Assembly: GCA_947258555.1 (NCBI GenBank)
Contig: CAMYJF010000021.1
Location: 723 to 34,236, forward strand
Reading direction: 5' to 3'
DNA length: 33,514 nucleotides
Origin: an uncultured Eudoraea sp.
Lineage (GTDB): Bacteria > Bacteroidota > Bacteroidia > Flavobacteriales > Flavobacteriaceae
The notes under the pieces were generated by a model. The model saw only the letters and a list, made by a program, of their open reading frames with translations. It searched no databases and had not been told where the DNA came from. The position numbers were made by a program, and so were the translations under genes. Of this stretch, positions 6,958 to 14,687 are shown piece by piece (within the stretch, counting starts at the first letter, position 1; every line of letters starts with the position of its first letter).

Positions 6958-7520
6958 GAACGTTTTAGGTGTTGGTTAATGGTTAAAATGGCCTGATTAA
7001 AGCGTTGATCTTTATCTCCCTTTAAAATAACAAAATTCCTTCCATATTTTTCCAGGCTAGCTTTAAATATTTCAAAGATAGTTTCTCGCTCAAAGGGTTT
7101 ATCTCTTAAATCGTCCTTTACCCAAGGAATATCAATATTTGTCAATAGATAAAGATCGTATGCATTCTCTAAGGCATATTGTTCTAGCAAAGGATGGCAA
7201 TAGTCATTAAAATAGATCTCTGAGTACACCTTGGTCTCCAGAAGATCTGTATCGCAGATCAAGAGTTGATCTGCTTCTTCGCTTAGGATATTTTCCAGAC
7301 GCATCTGCCCTCTTGCGATAGGAAGCAGATCTGATAACTCACAAATTTTCTTTTCCTGATCCCATTTTTTCTGAAGGTATTCGCGGGCATATTCCGGTAC
7401 CCAGGAAGTTTTATAATGATCTGCTAGTTCTTGTGCCAAGGTTGTTTTCCCGGTTGATTCCGGACCAAATAGAACTACTTTAACAAGGTTTGTGGGCTTT
7501 TGTTTATAAGCTGCTTCCAT
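6954..7520 (-). CDS. NadR-like (ribosylnicotinamide-kinase type) P-loop ATPase
   Basis: This encodes a 188-residue P-loop kinase. The Walker A motif GPESTGKTT is at about 19-27, followed by WVPEYAREYLQKK, the pattern of the C-terminal kinase domain of NadR, and a Walker B-like LLICDTDLLETKVY. It lacks the regulatory and adenylyltransferase domains of enterobacterial NadR. In known systems such kinases phosphorylate nicotinamide riboside after uptake by PnuC, trapping it in the cell. Its first 46 bases overlap the end of the PnuC-family gene, and its last 4 overlap DUF4301. Because a thiamine-type receptor lies nearby, a thiamine-related substrate is also possible. Confidence 0.85.
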   Translation of the reverse strand: MEAAYKQKPTNLVKVVLFGPESTGKTTLAQELADHYKTSWVPEYAREYLQKKWDQEKKICELSDLLPIARGQMRLENILSEEADQLLICDTDLLETKVYSEIYFNDYCHPLLEQYALENAYDLYLLTNIDIPWVKDDLRDKPFERETIFEIFKASLEKYGRNFVILKGDKDQRFNQAILTINQHLKRS

Positions 7521-8113
7521 GCTTTATATCCGGCAATAGCTATTAAAGTAAACACAAGATATTGGAACGCTGTAAATATAAGTCCTTTGTACAAATACAG
7601 AGGTATTGAAATTATATCACCAATGATCCAAAAGATCCAGTGCTCAAATTTTTTACGAGCCATTAACCACATGGCAACAAAGAAGATAGCCGTCGTTATC
7701 GTATCTACATAGGCTGTCCAGGCATTGAATTTATCGAAAGCCAGATAAATCGCTATGGTGAACAAAATCGAACCTAGAAATAATATCGAGCCCCACCGCA
7801 TTTCTTTGGCATTCATTCTTGTAACGGGAATAAAATGGGTCGGATCAACTTTTCGCGTCCATACGTACCAACCATAAACACTCATCGCCAAGTAGTAGGC
7901 GTTGATCAGCATATCACCCAATAAGCCGTATACTCCAAGGACATAGACAAAGATCCCCGTACTAACGATACCTGTTGGATACACGAGTATGTTCTCCTTC
8001 TTCGCGTACCACACGCTCAGGAAACCAAAAATAACCCCAACCACCTCCAGGGTAACAAGATAGATGGGAACCTCATCGTATTGAGAAAAAAACCAGTCCA
8101 GGAGGCTATTCAT
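7475..8113 (-). CDS. pnuC: PnuC-family vitamin transporter (nicotinamide riboside or thiamine type)
   Basis: This encodes 212 residues with about seven hydrophobic spans, typical of PnuC facilitators, which carry pyridine nucleosides or, in the PnuT subgroup, thiamine across the inner membrane. Family features include YAKKENILVYPTGIVSTGI in the second span and the tryptophan-rich SVYGWYVWTRK. Overlaps with the upstream phosphopantetheinyl transferase (8 bases) and downstream kinase (46 bases) show tight coupling. The kinase neighbour argues for nicotinamide riboside. The TPP-regulated receptor 3 kb away and PnuT precedent in Bacteroidota argue for thiamine. The sequence alone does not decide. 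Confidence 0.9.
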   Translation of the reverse strand: MNSLLDWFFSQYDEVPIYLVTLEVVGVIFGFLSVWYAKKENILVYPTGIVSTGIFVYVLGVYGLLGDMLINAYYLAMSVYGWYVWTRKVDPTHFIPVTRMNAKEMRWGSILFLGSILFTIAIYLAFDKFNAWTAYVDTITTAIFFVAMWLMARKKFEHWIFWIIGDIISIPLYLYKGLIFTAFQYLVFTLIAIAGYKAWKQLINKSPQTLLK

Positions 8114-8747
8114 TACTTCTTTTTAGGGCAAAAACGCAAGTGTAACCACCAAATTCAAGAAATTCAATATCATAGGAGCTGTGATCGGCATAGAATTTTA
8201 TTTTGCCTGATGTTTCCAGCGCATCTAAAGCAAAATCGTGAATATAGATATGATTCAAAAAACTCAATCCTTTTGTAGCATATATCTTGTAGAGGGATTC
8301 TTTAGCGCCCCAGACAACCGTAAGTTTTCGGATCAAGGTTTCCGTATTGGTAATAGAATTATACTCTTTTATAGGCGTAAACTTATGAGCAATAGGAATG
8401 ATCTTCTCGCGCTGCTTTTCAATATCTATGCCTACCTCTTTCTCCTTACTTACTATAATTCCCGTGAATATACCCGAGTGTGTAATAGATATGAAGGAAT
8501 CATCTTTTAGGTGAGGTTTCCCAGCCTCATCGTAAAAAAGGTCATTATCGGAATAGCCTGCTTCTGCAAGGAGATGCCGGATACTCAGGTATCCTCTGCG
8601 GTGAATCTCAGATCGCATCCCTGCTACACGCAATTTACTATTCTCGGTTAGAATGGTGTCTTCAGCAAGTAAATCCTCGGATTCTTCTACTTTCCAAATA
8701 TAGATTCGGGTTGATCCCGATACGCTAATTGTTTGATAAAGAGGCAT
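8106..8747 (-). CDS. 4'-phosphopantetheinyl transferase superfamily protein (Sfp type)
   Basis: This enzyme transfers the phosphopantetheine arm from CoA to a serine of carrier proteins. With ATG at 8747 it has 213 residues; the open frame runs further upstream but that part covers the divergent promoter and ahcY start and is not protein-like. Both signatures are present: VGIDIE at 105-110 (metal-binding Asp/Glu) and WGAKESLYK at 146-154. Two-lobe Sfp-like length supports this rather than the short AcpS type. It heads the minus-strand operon. No polyketide or peptide synthetase is in the window, so it may simply serve the acyl carrier protein. Confidence 0.9.
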   Translation of the reverse strand: MPLYQTISVSGSTRIYIWKVEESEDLLAEDTILTENSKLRVAGMRSEIHRRGYLSIRHLLAEAGYSDNDLFYDEAGKPHLKDDSFISITHSGIFTGIIVSKEKEVGIDIEKQREKIIPIAHKFTPIKEYNSITNTETLIRKLTVVWGAKESLYKIYATKGLSFLNHIYIHDFALDALETSGKIKFYADHSSYDIEFLEFGGYTCVFALKRSNE

Positions 8748-8767
8748 AGAAAAATTTAGGTATTCCG

Positions 8768-8775
8768 TATCTTTG
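8768..8775 (+). promoter_or_regulatory. Candidate -7 promoter element for ahcY
   Basis: TATCTTTG fits TAnnTTTG and lies 51 bases before the ahcY ATG, in the 79-base gap shared with the divergent phosphopantetheinyl transferase operon. Confidence 0.55.
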
Positions 8776-8826
8776 CAGGCGGAAAAATCTATAGAAATAT
8801 ACCCGAAAAGTATAAAATAAAAAGCA

Positions 8827-10143
8827 ATGCGGACAAAAACACTTACATACCAACCGTACAAGGTGAAAGACATTTCCTTAGCCGATTGGGGCAGAAAGGA
8901 AATTGCACTGGCTGAGGCAGAAATGCCCGGACTTATGGCACTCAGGGAAGAATATTCAGCTGAACAACCATTGAAAGGCGCGAGAATTGCAGGCTGCCTG
9001 CATATGACTATTCAAACTGCGGTGTTGATTGAAACATTAGTCGCCCTCGGCGCTGAAGTTACCTGGAGTTCATGTAACATTTTTTCTACTCAAGACCACG
9101 CTGCTGCCGCAATTGCAGCCACAGGTATTCCTGTTTATGCCTGGAAAGGGATGACAGAAGAGGAATTTAATTGGTGCATAGAGCAGACGCTTTTCTTTGG
9201 TGAGGAAGGTCAGCCACTTAATATGATACTTGATGATGGAGGGGATCTTACTAATATGGTTTTGGATAAATATCCGGAATTGACTTCGGGGATCAGAGGC
9301 TTGTCTGAAGAGACCACTACTGGAGTACACAGGCTCTATGAGCGTTTTCAAAATGGGAATTTGCCGATGCCGGCCATCAATGTGAATGATTCCGTTACTA
9401 AGTCCAAGTTCGACAATAAATATGGATGTAAGGAAAGTGCTGTAGATGCTATACGCAGAGCTACAGATACTATGCTCGCAGGAAAGCGTGTTGTAGTAGC
9501 CGGATATGGTGATGTAGGAAAAGGTACGGCGGCTTCTTTCAAAGGCACAGGAGCTATAGTCACGGTAACTGAGATCGATCCTATTTGTGCGCTCCAGGCG
9601 TGTATGGACGGTTTCGAAGTGAAAAAATTAGAAACAGTAATTGATAAGGCCGATGTAGTAATTACCGCCACCGGTAATAAAGATATTATTCGCGAAGAAC
9701 ACTTTAGGGCGATGCGCGACAAAGCCATTGTTTGTAATATCGGGCATTTTGATAATGAGATCGATATGGCCTGGTTGAACGGACAATTTGGCCATACGAA
9801 AGATGAGATCAAACCGCAGGTAGATAAATATACCATAGATGGCAAGGATATCATTGTCCTTGCAGAAGGCAGGTTGGTCAACCTGGGATGCGCGACGGGT
9901 CATCCAAGTTTTGTAATGAGTAATTCATTCACAAATCAAACCCTCGCTCAGATCGAACTATGGAATAATACTGATAAATATGAGAACAAGGTCTATACTT
10001 TACCTAAGCATTTGGATGAAAAAGTAGCCAAATTACATCTCGAAAGACTAGGTGCTGAGCTTACTGAGTTAAAGAAAGATCAGGCCGATTATATTAATGT
10101 AGACATAAACGGACCTTACAAACCTGAGTACTATCGGTACTAA
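8827..10143 (+). CDS. ahcY: Adenosylhomocysteinase (S-adenosylhomocysteine hydrolase)
   Basis: This cytoplasmic NAD-dependent enzyme splits S-adenosylhomocysteine into adenosine and homocysteine, clearing the by-product of methylation. It has 438 residues, the standard bacterial length. Diagnostic parts are the N-terminal [16 protein letters not shown], the substrate-site segment [17 protein letters not shown], the NAD-binding [32 protein letters not shown], and the C-terminal [13 protein letters not shown] at 8827 gives the conserved N-terminus. It is monocistronic, with its own promoter and a terminator at 10166-10195. Confidence 0.98.
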   Translation: MRTKTLTYQPYKVKDISLADWGRKEIALAEAEMPGLMALREEYSAEQPLKGARIAGCLHMTIQTAVLIETLVALGAEVTWSSCNIFSTQDHAAAAIAATGIPVYAWKGMTEEEFNWCIEQTLFFGEEGQPLNMILDDGGDLTNMVLDKYPELTSGIRGLSEETTTGVHRLYERFQNGNLPMPAINVNDSVTKSKFDNKYGCKESAVDAIRRATDTMLAGKRVVVAGYGDVGKGTAASFKGTGAIVTVTEIDPICALQACMDGFEVKKLETVIDKADVVITATGNKDIIREEHFRAMRDKAIVCNIGHFDNEIDMAWLNGQFGHTKDEIKPQVDKYTIDGKDIIVLAEGRLVNLGCATGHPSFVMSNSFTNQTLAQIELWNNTDKYENKVYTLPKHLDEKVAKLHLERLGAELTELKKDQADYINVDINGPYKPEYYRY

Positions 10144-10165
10144 AAAAGGAAAGAAAAGATCACAA

Positions 10166-10195
10166 AAAAACCCGCTGTATGAACAGCGGGTTTTT
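10166..10195. terminator. Bidirectional intrinsic terminator between ahcY and rpmA
   Basis: AAAAACCCGCTGT (10166-10178) and ACAGCGGGTTTTT (10183-10195) are perfect 13-base arms around a 4-base loop, with A and T tracts on either side. It can stop ahcY from the left and rplU-rpmA from the right. Confidence 0.93.
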
Positions 10196-10216
10196 AATTT
10201 GAGGTAATCTTATTAA

Positions 10217-10477
10217 TTATGCCTTGAATGGCTCTATAGAAACAAAGGACTTACCATTCGCTTTCTTTTCAAACTTAACGATACCGTCAACTTTTGCATG
10301 AAGGGAATGGTCTTTTCCGGAATACACATTCTCACCGGCATTGTGCTTTGTGCCACGCTGACGTACAAGAATATTCCCTGCAATAGCAGCTTGTCCACCA
10401 AAAATCTTAACACCTAAGCGTTTCGATTCCGATTCTCTACCGTTTTTTGAACTACCTACACCTTTTTTATGTGCCAT
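10217..10477 (-). CDS. rpmA: 50S ribosomal protein L27 (bL27)
   Basis: This 86-residue protein is a full-length bL27, whose N-terminus reaches the peptidyl transferase centre. The start [21 protein letters not shown] and the core [26 protein letters not shown] are canonical. There is no Firmicutes-type cleavable leader. It follows rplU by 24 bases in the usual L21-L27 operon and ends at the shared terminator. Confidence 0.98.
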   Translation of the reverse strand: MAHKKGVGSSKNGRESESKRLGVKIFGGQAAIAGNILVRQRGTKHNAGENVYSGKDHSLHAKVDGIVKFEKKANGKSFVSIEPFKA

Positions 10478-10501
10478 GATATGCTCTTTTTAGGGTTTAT
10501 A

Positions 10502-11071
10502 TTATTTGCTTAAAGCCTTGATGAGATCCGCCTTTTTCATTGAAGAATATCCGGTGATCCCTTTGGCTTTAGCCATTGCTTTTAATTCTGCTACAGTATT
10601 GCTGCTAAGATCCACTTTAGGAGCAGCTTTTTTAGGAGCTGCCTTTTTAGGAGCTACCTTCTTTGCTGTAGTTTTAGGTGCGGCTTTTTTAGGAGCAGCA
10701 GCTTTTGGCTTGGCCTCAGCTTTAGCCGTCTCCTTTTTAGGAGCAGCTTTCTTCGCACCCTTGGCAACAATACCTTCAATTTGTAATTCAGTAAGATATT
10801 GCCTGTGGCCGTTCTTGACCTTGTAGCCTTTTCTTCTTTTCTTTTTAAAGACGATCACTTTATCGCCTTTTAGATGTTTAACGACTTTCGCCTGTACAGC
10901 GGCTCCGTCTATAGCTGGGGCGCCAATAGTGATATTCTTGCCATCTTCGATCAGTAGGACGTTGTTGAAGCTTACCTTCTTGCCTTCGTCTTCCTGAAGT
11001 CTGTGGACAAATACCTTTTGGTCTTTTGCAACTTTGAATTGCTGCCCTGCTATCTCTACAATAGCATACAT
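10502..11071 (-). CDS. rplU: 50S ribosomal protein L21 (bL21) with long basic C-terminal extension
   Basis: Residues 1-103 are a normal bL21 (MYAIVEIAGQQFKV, then KKKRRKGYKVKNGHRQYLT). Ordinary L21 stops there. Here a further 86 residues follow: an Ala/Lys/Pro-rich linker at about 104-152 built of KKAAPKK-like units, then a compact domain at about 153-189 (DLSSNTVAELKAMAKAKGI followed by YSSMKKADLIKAL) that looks like a SAP/Rho-N-type nucleic-acid-binding helix pair. Tailed L21 proteins occur in other flavobacteria (from memory). The gene is first in the rplU-rpmA operon with a promoter element at 11131-11138. Confidence 0.96.
   Translation of the reverse strand: MYAIVEIAGQQFKVAKDQKVFVHRLQEDEGKKVSFNNVLLIEDGKNITIGAPAIDGAAVQAKVVKHLKGDKVIVFKKKRRKGYKVKNGHRQYLTELQIEGIVAKGAKKAAPKKETAKAEAKPKAAAPKKAAPKTTAKKVAPKKAAPKKAAPKVDLSSNTVAELKAMAKAKGITGYSSMKKADLIKALSK
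10618..10750 (-). repeat. Degenerate direct repeats encoding the L21 linker
   Basis: The plus strand repeats units close to TTTTTAGGAGCWGC several times, which on the coding strand give the repeated Ala-Ala-Pro-Lys-Lys units of the L21 tail. This low-complexity stretch could vary in copy number between strains. Confidence 0.6.
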
Positions 11072-11101
11072 AGTATGAGTTTTAAATTATTCTGTTTGCC
11101 A

Positions 11102-11119
11102 ATCCTTATTCATAAGGAT
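11102..11119 (-). promoter_or_regulatory. Palindrome in the rplU leader
   Basis: ATCCTTAT and ATAAGGAT are inverse complements separated by two bases, 31 bases before the rplU start and just downstream of the presumed transcription start. It may be a leader hairpin for autoregulation, which is known for ribosomal protein operons, but nothing else supports this. Confidence 0.3.
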
Positions 11120-11130
11120 AAAAGCGGGTG

Positions 11131-11138
11131 CAAATATA
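11131..11138 (-). promoter_or_regulatory. -7 promoter element of rplU-rpmA
   Basis: TATATTTG on the minus strand matches TAnnTTTG and lies 60 bases before the rplU ATG. Confidence 0.6.
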
Positions 11139-11163
11139 CTGCTAAATCAGTAAAAGACAAGGC

Positions 11164-11610
11164 TTAACTTCGCAAATTGTTGGTGGATTTAAACAATTGC
11201 ATAAAGGAAAGTGTAAGAACAAGTGCGGTGGCAAATCCCATGATCGCTACTGTAAAAAATACGATCCCCTCAAAATTTTCAAAACTTTTGAACCAGGTTT
11301 CAGTTAATTCGCTTAGAAATTCCGGGTTGATCTCTGTTGAATAGACAGCAAAGAAAATGGTAAAGATTATTGTTGCGACAAACCCTGTTACTACACCAGC
11401 TGTAAATCCACTGCCATAATTATAGTTTTCTCCCTGTTTCAATCTGAAGATCTTAATAGCTTCATAGATACCAAATCCCGTGATCACACCATTAAATAAG
11501 CTAAACCATACCTGGGTATGCAACCCAAAAAGAGAAAGAATAAGAAAATATGCGATCAAACAGCCTGAAGTAGCTATTCCAAATCGAATTGGCAAGGCAA
11601 ATTGTTTCAT
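11164..11610 (-). CDS. DUF4199 family membrane protein
   Basis: Starting at ATG 11610 the protein has 148 residues (the open frame continues upstream but without membrane-protein character). It shows four hydrophobic helices, with the family pattern of a short N-terminal helix pair, a GIYEAIKIFRLKQGENYNYGSGFTAGVVTGFVA segment split around a conserved YGSGF turn, and a final helix pair. DUF4199 is common in Bacteroidota and has no established function. It is monocistronic or loosely linked to the EamA transporter upstream on the same strand. Confidence 0.8.
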   Translation of the reverse strand: MKQFALPIRFGIATSGCLIAYFLILSLFGLHTQVWFSLFNGVITGFGIYEAIKIFRLKQGENYNYGSGFTAGVVTGFVATIIFTIFFAVYSTEINPEFLSELTETWFKSFENFEGIVFFTVAIMGFATALVLTLSFMQLFKSTNNLRS

Positions 11611-11770
11611 GAATCTGTTGGTATTTGTAAATCTTGAAATTACGTAATTATGCCTAATTAACCATGAATTTCCTGTTAAACCAAAGCCGCGTATATACGT
11701 AAAGAAGGGCATTTTCCCATATTCGTTCGATCCTTAATAAAAATTATAAAAGCGCCTTGGCCTTTGTGAT

Positions 11771-12661
11771 TTACGCTTCCTTAGGTTGCACTTTTCTATT
11801 GACCAGATAAACGCCTAATAAGATGATCGAGGCTGCAAAGAGCTGTTGTGGTTTGAAAAGTTCTCCGTCCAGCAAACCCCAGAGAACACCCACAATGGGT
11901 ATCAAATAGGTGACTGAAACAGAAAATACAGGGGTTGAGAGCTGTATCAAGCGATTGAACATCACCTTGGCAATACAGGTCCCAAATATGGCAAGGATAA
12001 TGATATAGGCCAAAGACGACATAAAGTAAGGACCTTGCACTACTTCCTCATCTGTCACTCCGGAAAAAACAGAAATGATCAGTGCCGGTAGTACCATCAC
12101 CATAAAATTTCCAGTCGCAATTCCCAGTGGCGAGACATCCTGCAATTTGCTTTTTATGATGTTTGCATTGAGAGCATAGCCAATAGTGGCCAGAATTACC
12201 AGGCCGGCAAACTTATAATTTTGATCCGGATTGATAGATGCACCCAGAACGATGAGAATGATCGCACCGAGTAAACCTACGATGACACCTAAAAATTGCC
12301 TTAAAGAAAAGCTAATACCGAACCAGAGAAATCCAACAATTATGGTAAAGAGAGGGACTGTTGAATTTAGAATGGAAGCAATGCTGCTATCTATTTCCGA
12401 TTGCGCAAATGCAAAAAGGAAAACAGGTATGAAACTACCGATGATCCCGGATACCGCGATCCATTTCCATTGTTCCTTGGATATACCCCTAAGAGAACGA
12501 AATCCTATTATCGCCATGAATAAGGAAGTAATGAGAACTCTCATAACCCCTAATTGAACTGGATTAAAGCCTTCAAGCCCTTTCTTAATAAGTATATAAG
12601 AGGATCCCCAAATGAGCGATAAGACAATCAGATAGTACCATTTGCGATGTACGTCGCTCAT
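11771..12661 (-). CDS. EamA/DMT-superfamily transporter
   Basis: With ATG 12661 the protein has 296 residues and about ten hydrophobic helices in two EamA repeats (beginning VLSLIWGSSYILIKKGLEGF and, in the second half, FAGLVILATIGYALNANIIK). These inner-membrane drug/metabolite transporters usually export amino acids or other small molecules. The WGSSYILIKKGL start of the first repeat is typical. An upstream TTG-type extension (16 residues) looks unlike a membrane protein and is excluded. Substrate cannot be told from the sequence. Confidence 0.9.
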   Translation of the reverse strand: MSDVHRKWYYLIVLSLIWGSSYILIKKGLEGFNPVQLGVMRVLITSLFMAIIGFRSLRGISKEQWKWIAVSGIIGSFIPVFLFAFAQSEIDSSIASILNSTVPLFTIIVGFLWFGISFSLRQFLGVIVGLLGAIILIVLGASINPDQNYKFAGLVILATIGYALNANIIKSKLQDVSPLGIATGNFMVMVLPALIISVFSGVTDEEVVQGPYFMSSLAYIIILAIFGTCIAKVMFNRLIQLSTPVFSVSVTYLIPIVGVLWGLLDGELFKPQQLFAASIILLGVYLVNRKVQPKEA

Positions 12662-12719
12662 AGAAGAAGGTTTCCACAAAATTGGGACTTTTTTATCGAG
12701 TATTTGCATCCCGATTCAC

Positions 12720-12727
12720 TAATTTTG
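12720..12727 (+). promoter_or_regulatory. -7 promoter element for the 12750 lipoprotein
   Basis: TAATTTTG matches TAnnTTTG, 22 bases before the ATG. A ribosome binding site-like AGGAG follows at 12740-12744. Confidence 0.5.
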
Positions 12728-12749
12728 ACGGCATAAATCAGGAGTAGAT

Positions 12750-13166
12750 ATGCGTAATAGATTAGTACTTTTTATAGCTTTAATTAGTCTCTTTTTGGGG
12801 TGTAAAGATCAGAATAAAACAACCGGATTAAGTCAAATGCAGGAGGTCATGGCCATTCATGATGAGGTAATGCCAGAGATGTCTACCATTGCCAAATTGG
12901 TAGGTGAACTCAAATCAAAAGCAGATTCAACTGAGCAGGGACTCAAATATGCCTCATCTATGGAAGATCTTCAGGATTCCCATAAGGCCATGATGGACTG
13001 GATGCAAGGGTTTGGGTCTCGCTTCACTTCAGATGAGATTCTAAATGGCGCGCCTTTATCAGAGGAAAAACAAGAATGGTTAGATGAGGAGGAAAAAAAG
13101 GTGGTGGCGCTAAAAAAGCAGATGTTGAAGAGCATTGAGGAAGCCCAAAACTTGATGCAAAACTAA
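12750..13166 (+). CDS. Helical lipoprotein of unknown function
   Basis: This encodes 138 residues with a lipoprotein signal peptide (lipobox ending at Cys18, LFLGC). The mature part is Met-, Glu- and Lys-rich and should be mostly alpha-helical (MQEVMAIHDEVMPEMSTIAKL, then DWMQGFGSRFTSDEI and a charged C-terminal helix), suggesting a helical bundle or coiled coil. Flavobacterial relatives are often misnamed 'viral A-type inclusion protein'. It is monocistronic and convergent with the dehydratase gene 13 bases away. Confidence 0.8.
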   Translation: MRNRLVLFIALISLFLGCKDQNKTTGLSQMQEVMAIHDEVMPEMSTIAKLVGELKSKADSTEQGLKYASSMEDLQDSHKAMMDWMQGFGSRFTSDEILNGAPLSEEKQEWLDEEEKKVVALKKQMLKSIEEAQNLMQN

Positions 13167-13179
13167 GGTTTTCCCTTCT

Positions 13180-14142
13180 TTATAAGAATAAAGGCTGACC
13201 GACATCTGTATTTCCTCCGGAGATCAGTATCCCCACTTTTTTACCCTCAAAATAATGTGGCTCACGTAGAACAGCTGCAACAGCCACTGCACTGGACGGT
13301 TCTATTATGATCTTCATGCGTTCCCATACCCAACGCATGGCATCTTTGATCTCTTGTTCTTCCACACGGATGATCCTGCTAACATGCTTTTTGATAATAG
13401 GGAAAGAGACGTCGCCTAACTGGGTCAGTAGACCGTCAGCAATGGTATTTGTAGTTTCGTTGGTCTCTATTCTACCGCTCTGCAAGGAGCGATAGGCATC
13501 ATCTACCTCGAAAGGTTCCGCCCCGATCACCTCACAAGTATTACTTAGGAATTTTGCGGCTAATGCCGTGCCGGCAAGTAGTCCCCCACCACCTACAGGA
13601 GCTACCAGGCAATTTAAATCAAGTACTTCGTGTATCAATTCTACGGCTGCTGTACCCTGGCCTAGGATCACCTGTAGATCGTTAGATGGATGCACAAAAG
13701 TTGCTCCGGTCTGTTCTCTTATTTTGTTTGCAGCAGCTTCACGTGCTTCCAGCGTAGGTTCACAATCCGTGATCATGCCTCCGTACAGTTTTACTGCTTC
13801 CCGCTTTATCTTAGGGGCATTCGTCGGCATAACTATATAGGCAGGAATACTCAAATTTCCTGCTGCTCTGGACAGTGCCTGGGCAAAATTTCCGGATGAA
13901 TGGGTAACAACGCCTTTTTTGCGATCTTTCTCGGAAAGTGAAAGGATCGCATGTGTCGCCCCCCTGATCTTGTAGGAACCTGTGCGCTGTAAATTTTCGG
14001 CTTTAAAAAAGACTCGTGCGCCAATCCTTTGGTTAAAAAGCGAAGAGGTAAGCACGGGGGTGTGATGTACATGCCCTTTGATCTTTTCCCAGGCTTTAAA
14101 TACAAGTTCGGGATTAACAGGATTAGGTGTAGATACTTTCAT
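13180..14142 (-). CDS. PLP-dependent threonine/serine dehydratase (catabolic or serine-racemase-like)
   Basis: This is a fold-type II PLP enzyme of 320 residues. The PLP lysine is Lys58 in GSYKIRGA; the phosphate-binding glycine loop reads PVGGGGLLAG; the SSGNFAQAL segment binds substrate. There is no C-terminal ACT-type regulatory domain, so it is not the biosynthetic, isoleucine-inhibited IlvA. Threonine/serine deamination or serine racemisation are the likely activities. ATG 14142 overlaps the gldD stop as ATGA, showing coupling; the TTG two codons earlier is not needed. It is the last gene of the mutY-ssb-gldE-gldD operon. Confidence 0.88.
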   Translation of the reverse strand: MKVSTPNPVNPELVFKAWEKIKGHVHHTPVLTSSLFNQRIGARVFFKAENLQRTGSYKIRGATHAILSLSEKDRKKGVVTHSSGNFAQALSRAAGNLSIPAYIVMPTNAPKIKREAVKLYGGMITDCEPTLEAREAAANKIREQTGATFVHPSNDLQVILGQGTAAVELIHEVLDLNCLVAPVGGGGLLAGTALAAKFLSNTCEVIGAEPFEVDDAYRSLQSGRIETNETTNTIADGLLTQLGDVSFPIIKKHVSRIIRVEEQEIKDAMRWVWERMKIIIEPSSAVAVAAVLREPHYFEGKKVGILISGGNTDVGQPLFL

Positions 14143-14687
14143 TTCCAACGCAGCGATTCCATTAATACCCGAATATCGCGTTGCATGTAGGCAGCCGCAG
14201 GATAAATGGAATCATAATTAGGTTTACTGTAAAAATAGAGAGATCCTGTCAGAAAGTGACGCGTGCTATCTGTTACATAAAATTGAGCCTGCGATGCCGC
14301 ATCGCCTTTTACTTCGTAGAACATACCATAGACATCGTTGTCTTCATTGACAAAGGGTTGTTCGTAAATAGCATCGGCTTTTACAACATGTTCGTAGGCA
14401 AACTTTTGCGCATCTGAAAGCAATATGTCGAGATTCCCGTCTATGGCCTTATAATTTAAAAACAAAGTGCCTTTCATGCTTGGATATTGCAATTGATATC
14501 CTCCCTTTGACCTAGTGATTTTAGCCAACGAATTATATGAGAAGCTAAAGTTTTCTGCTTTATAATCCATGTTCTCACCAGCAGAATAATCCAATCTTAA
14601 CATGGCCTTAGGCTTGGGCACAACTGCTTCTTCACAAGCGGAAACCAAACACATGAAGGCTAAAACGAATAGCAAGTATCTAAACAT
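14139..14687 (-). CDS. gldD: Gliding motility lipoprotein GldD
   Basis: This encodes 182 residues with lipoprotein signal peptide (Cys18, CLVSAC). The mature protein has the GldD features PKPKAMLRLDYSAGEN near the N-terminus and the C-terminal RDIRVLMESLRWK. GldD is needed for flavobacterial gliding and, in the studied species, for assembling the gliding/type IX secretion machinery. It overlaps gldE by 8 bases and the dehydratase by 4. The gldE-gldD order matches that in other flavobacteria. Confidence 0.93.
   Translation of the reverse strand: MFRYLLFVLAFMCLVSACEEAVVPKPKAMLRLDYSAGENMDYKAENFSFSYNSLAKITRSKGGYQLQYPSMKGTLFLNYKAIDGNLDILLSDAQKFAYEHVVKADAIYEQPFVNEDNDVYGMFYEVKGDAASQAQFYVTDSTRHFLTGSLYFYSKPNYDSIYPAAAYMQRDIRVLMESLRWK

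Noticed and set aside
8748-8873. Upstream extension of the phosphopantetheinyl transferase by 42 codons
   Set aside because: It would cover the ahcY promoter and first codons; the family N-terminus fits ATG 8747.
9348-9881. Long open frame antisense to ahcY (177 codons, minus)
   Set aside because: It lies wholly within ahcY, whose product is unmistakable; the antisense product is low in recognisable structure and reflects codon bias of the real gene.
11713-11770. Terminator-like AAAG/CTTT repeat downstream of the EamA gene
   Set aside because: The stem has internal mismatches and no clear T run, so it is too weak to call.
12231-12557. Plus-strand frame opposite the EamA transporter
   Set aside because: Antisense to clear membrane-spanning coding sequence; no start or family support.
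13568-13840. Plus-strand frames opposite the threonine dehydratase
   Set aside because: Antisense to conserved PLP-enzyme coding sequence; Ser/Pro/Cys-rich shadow product.
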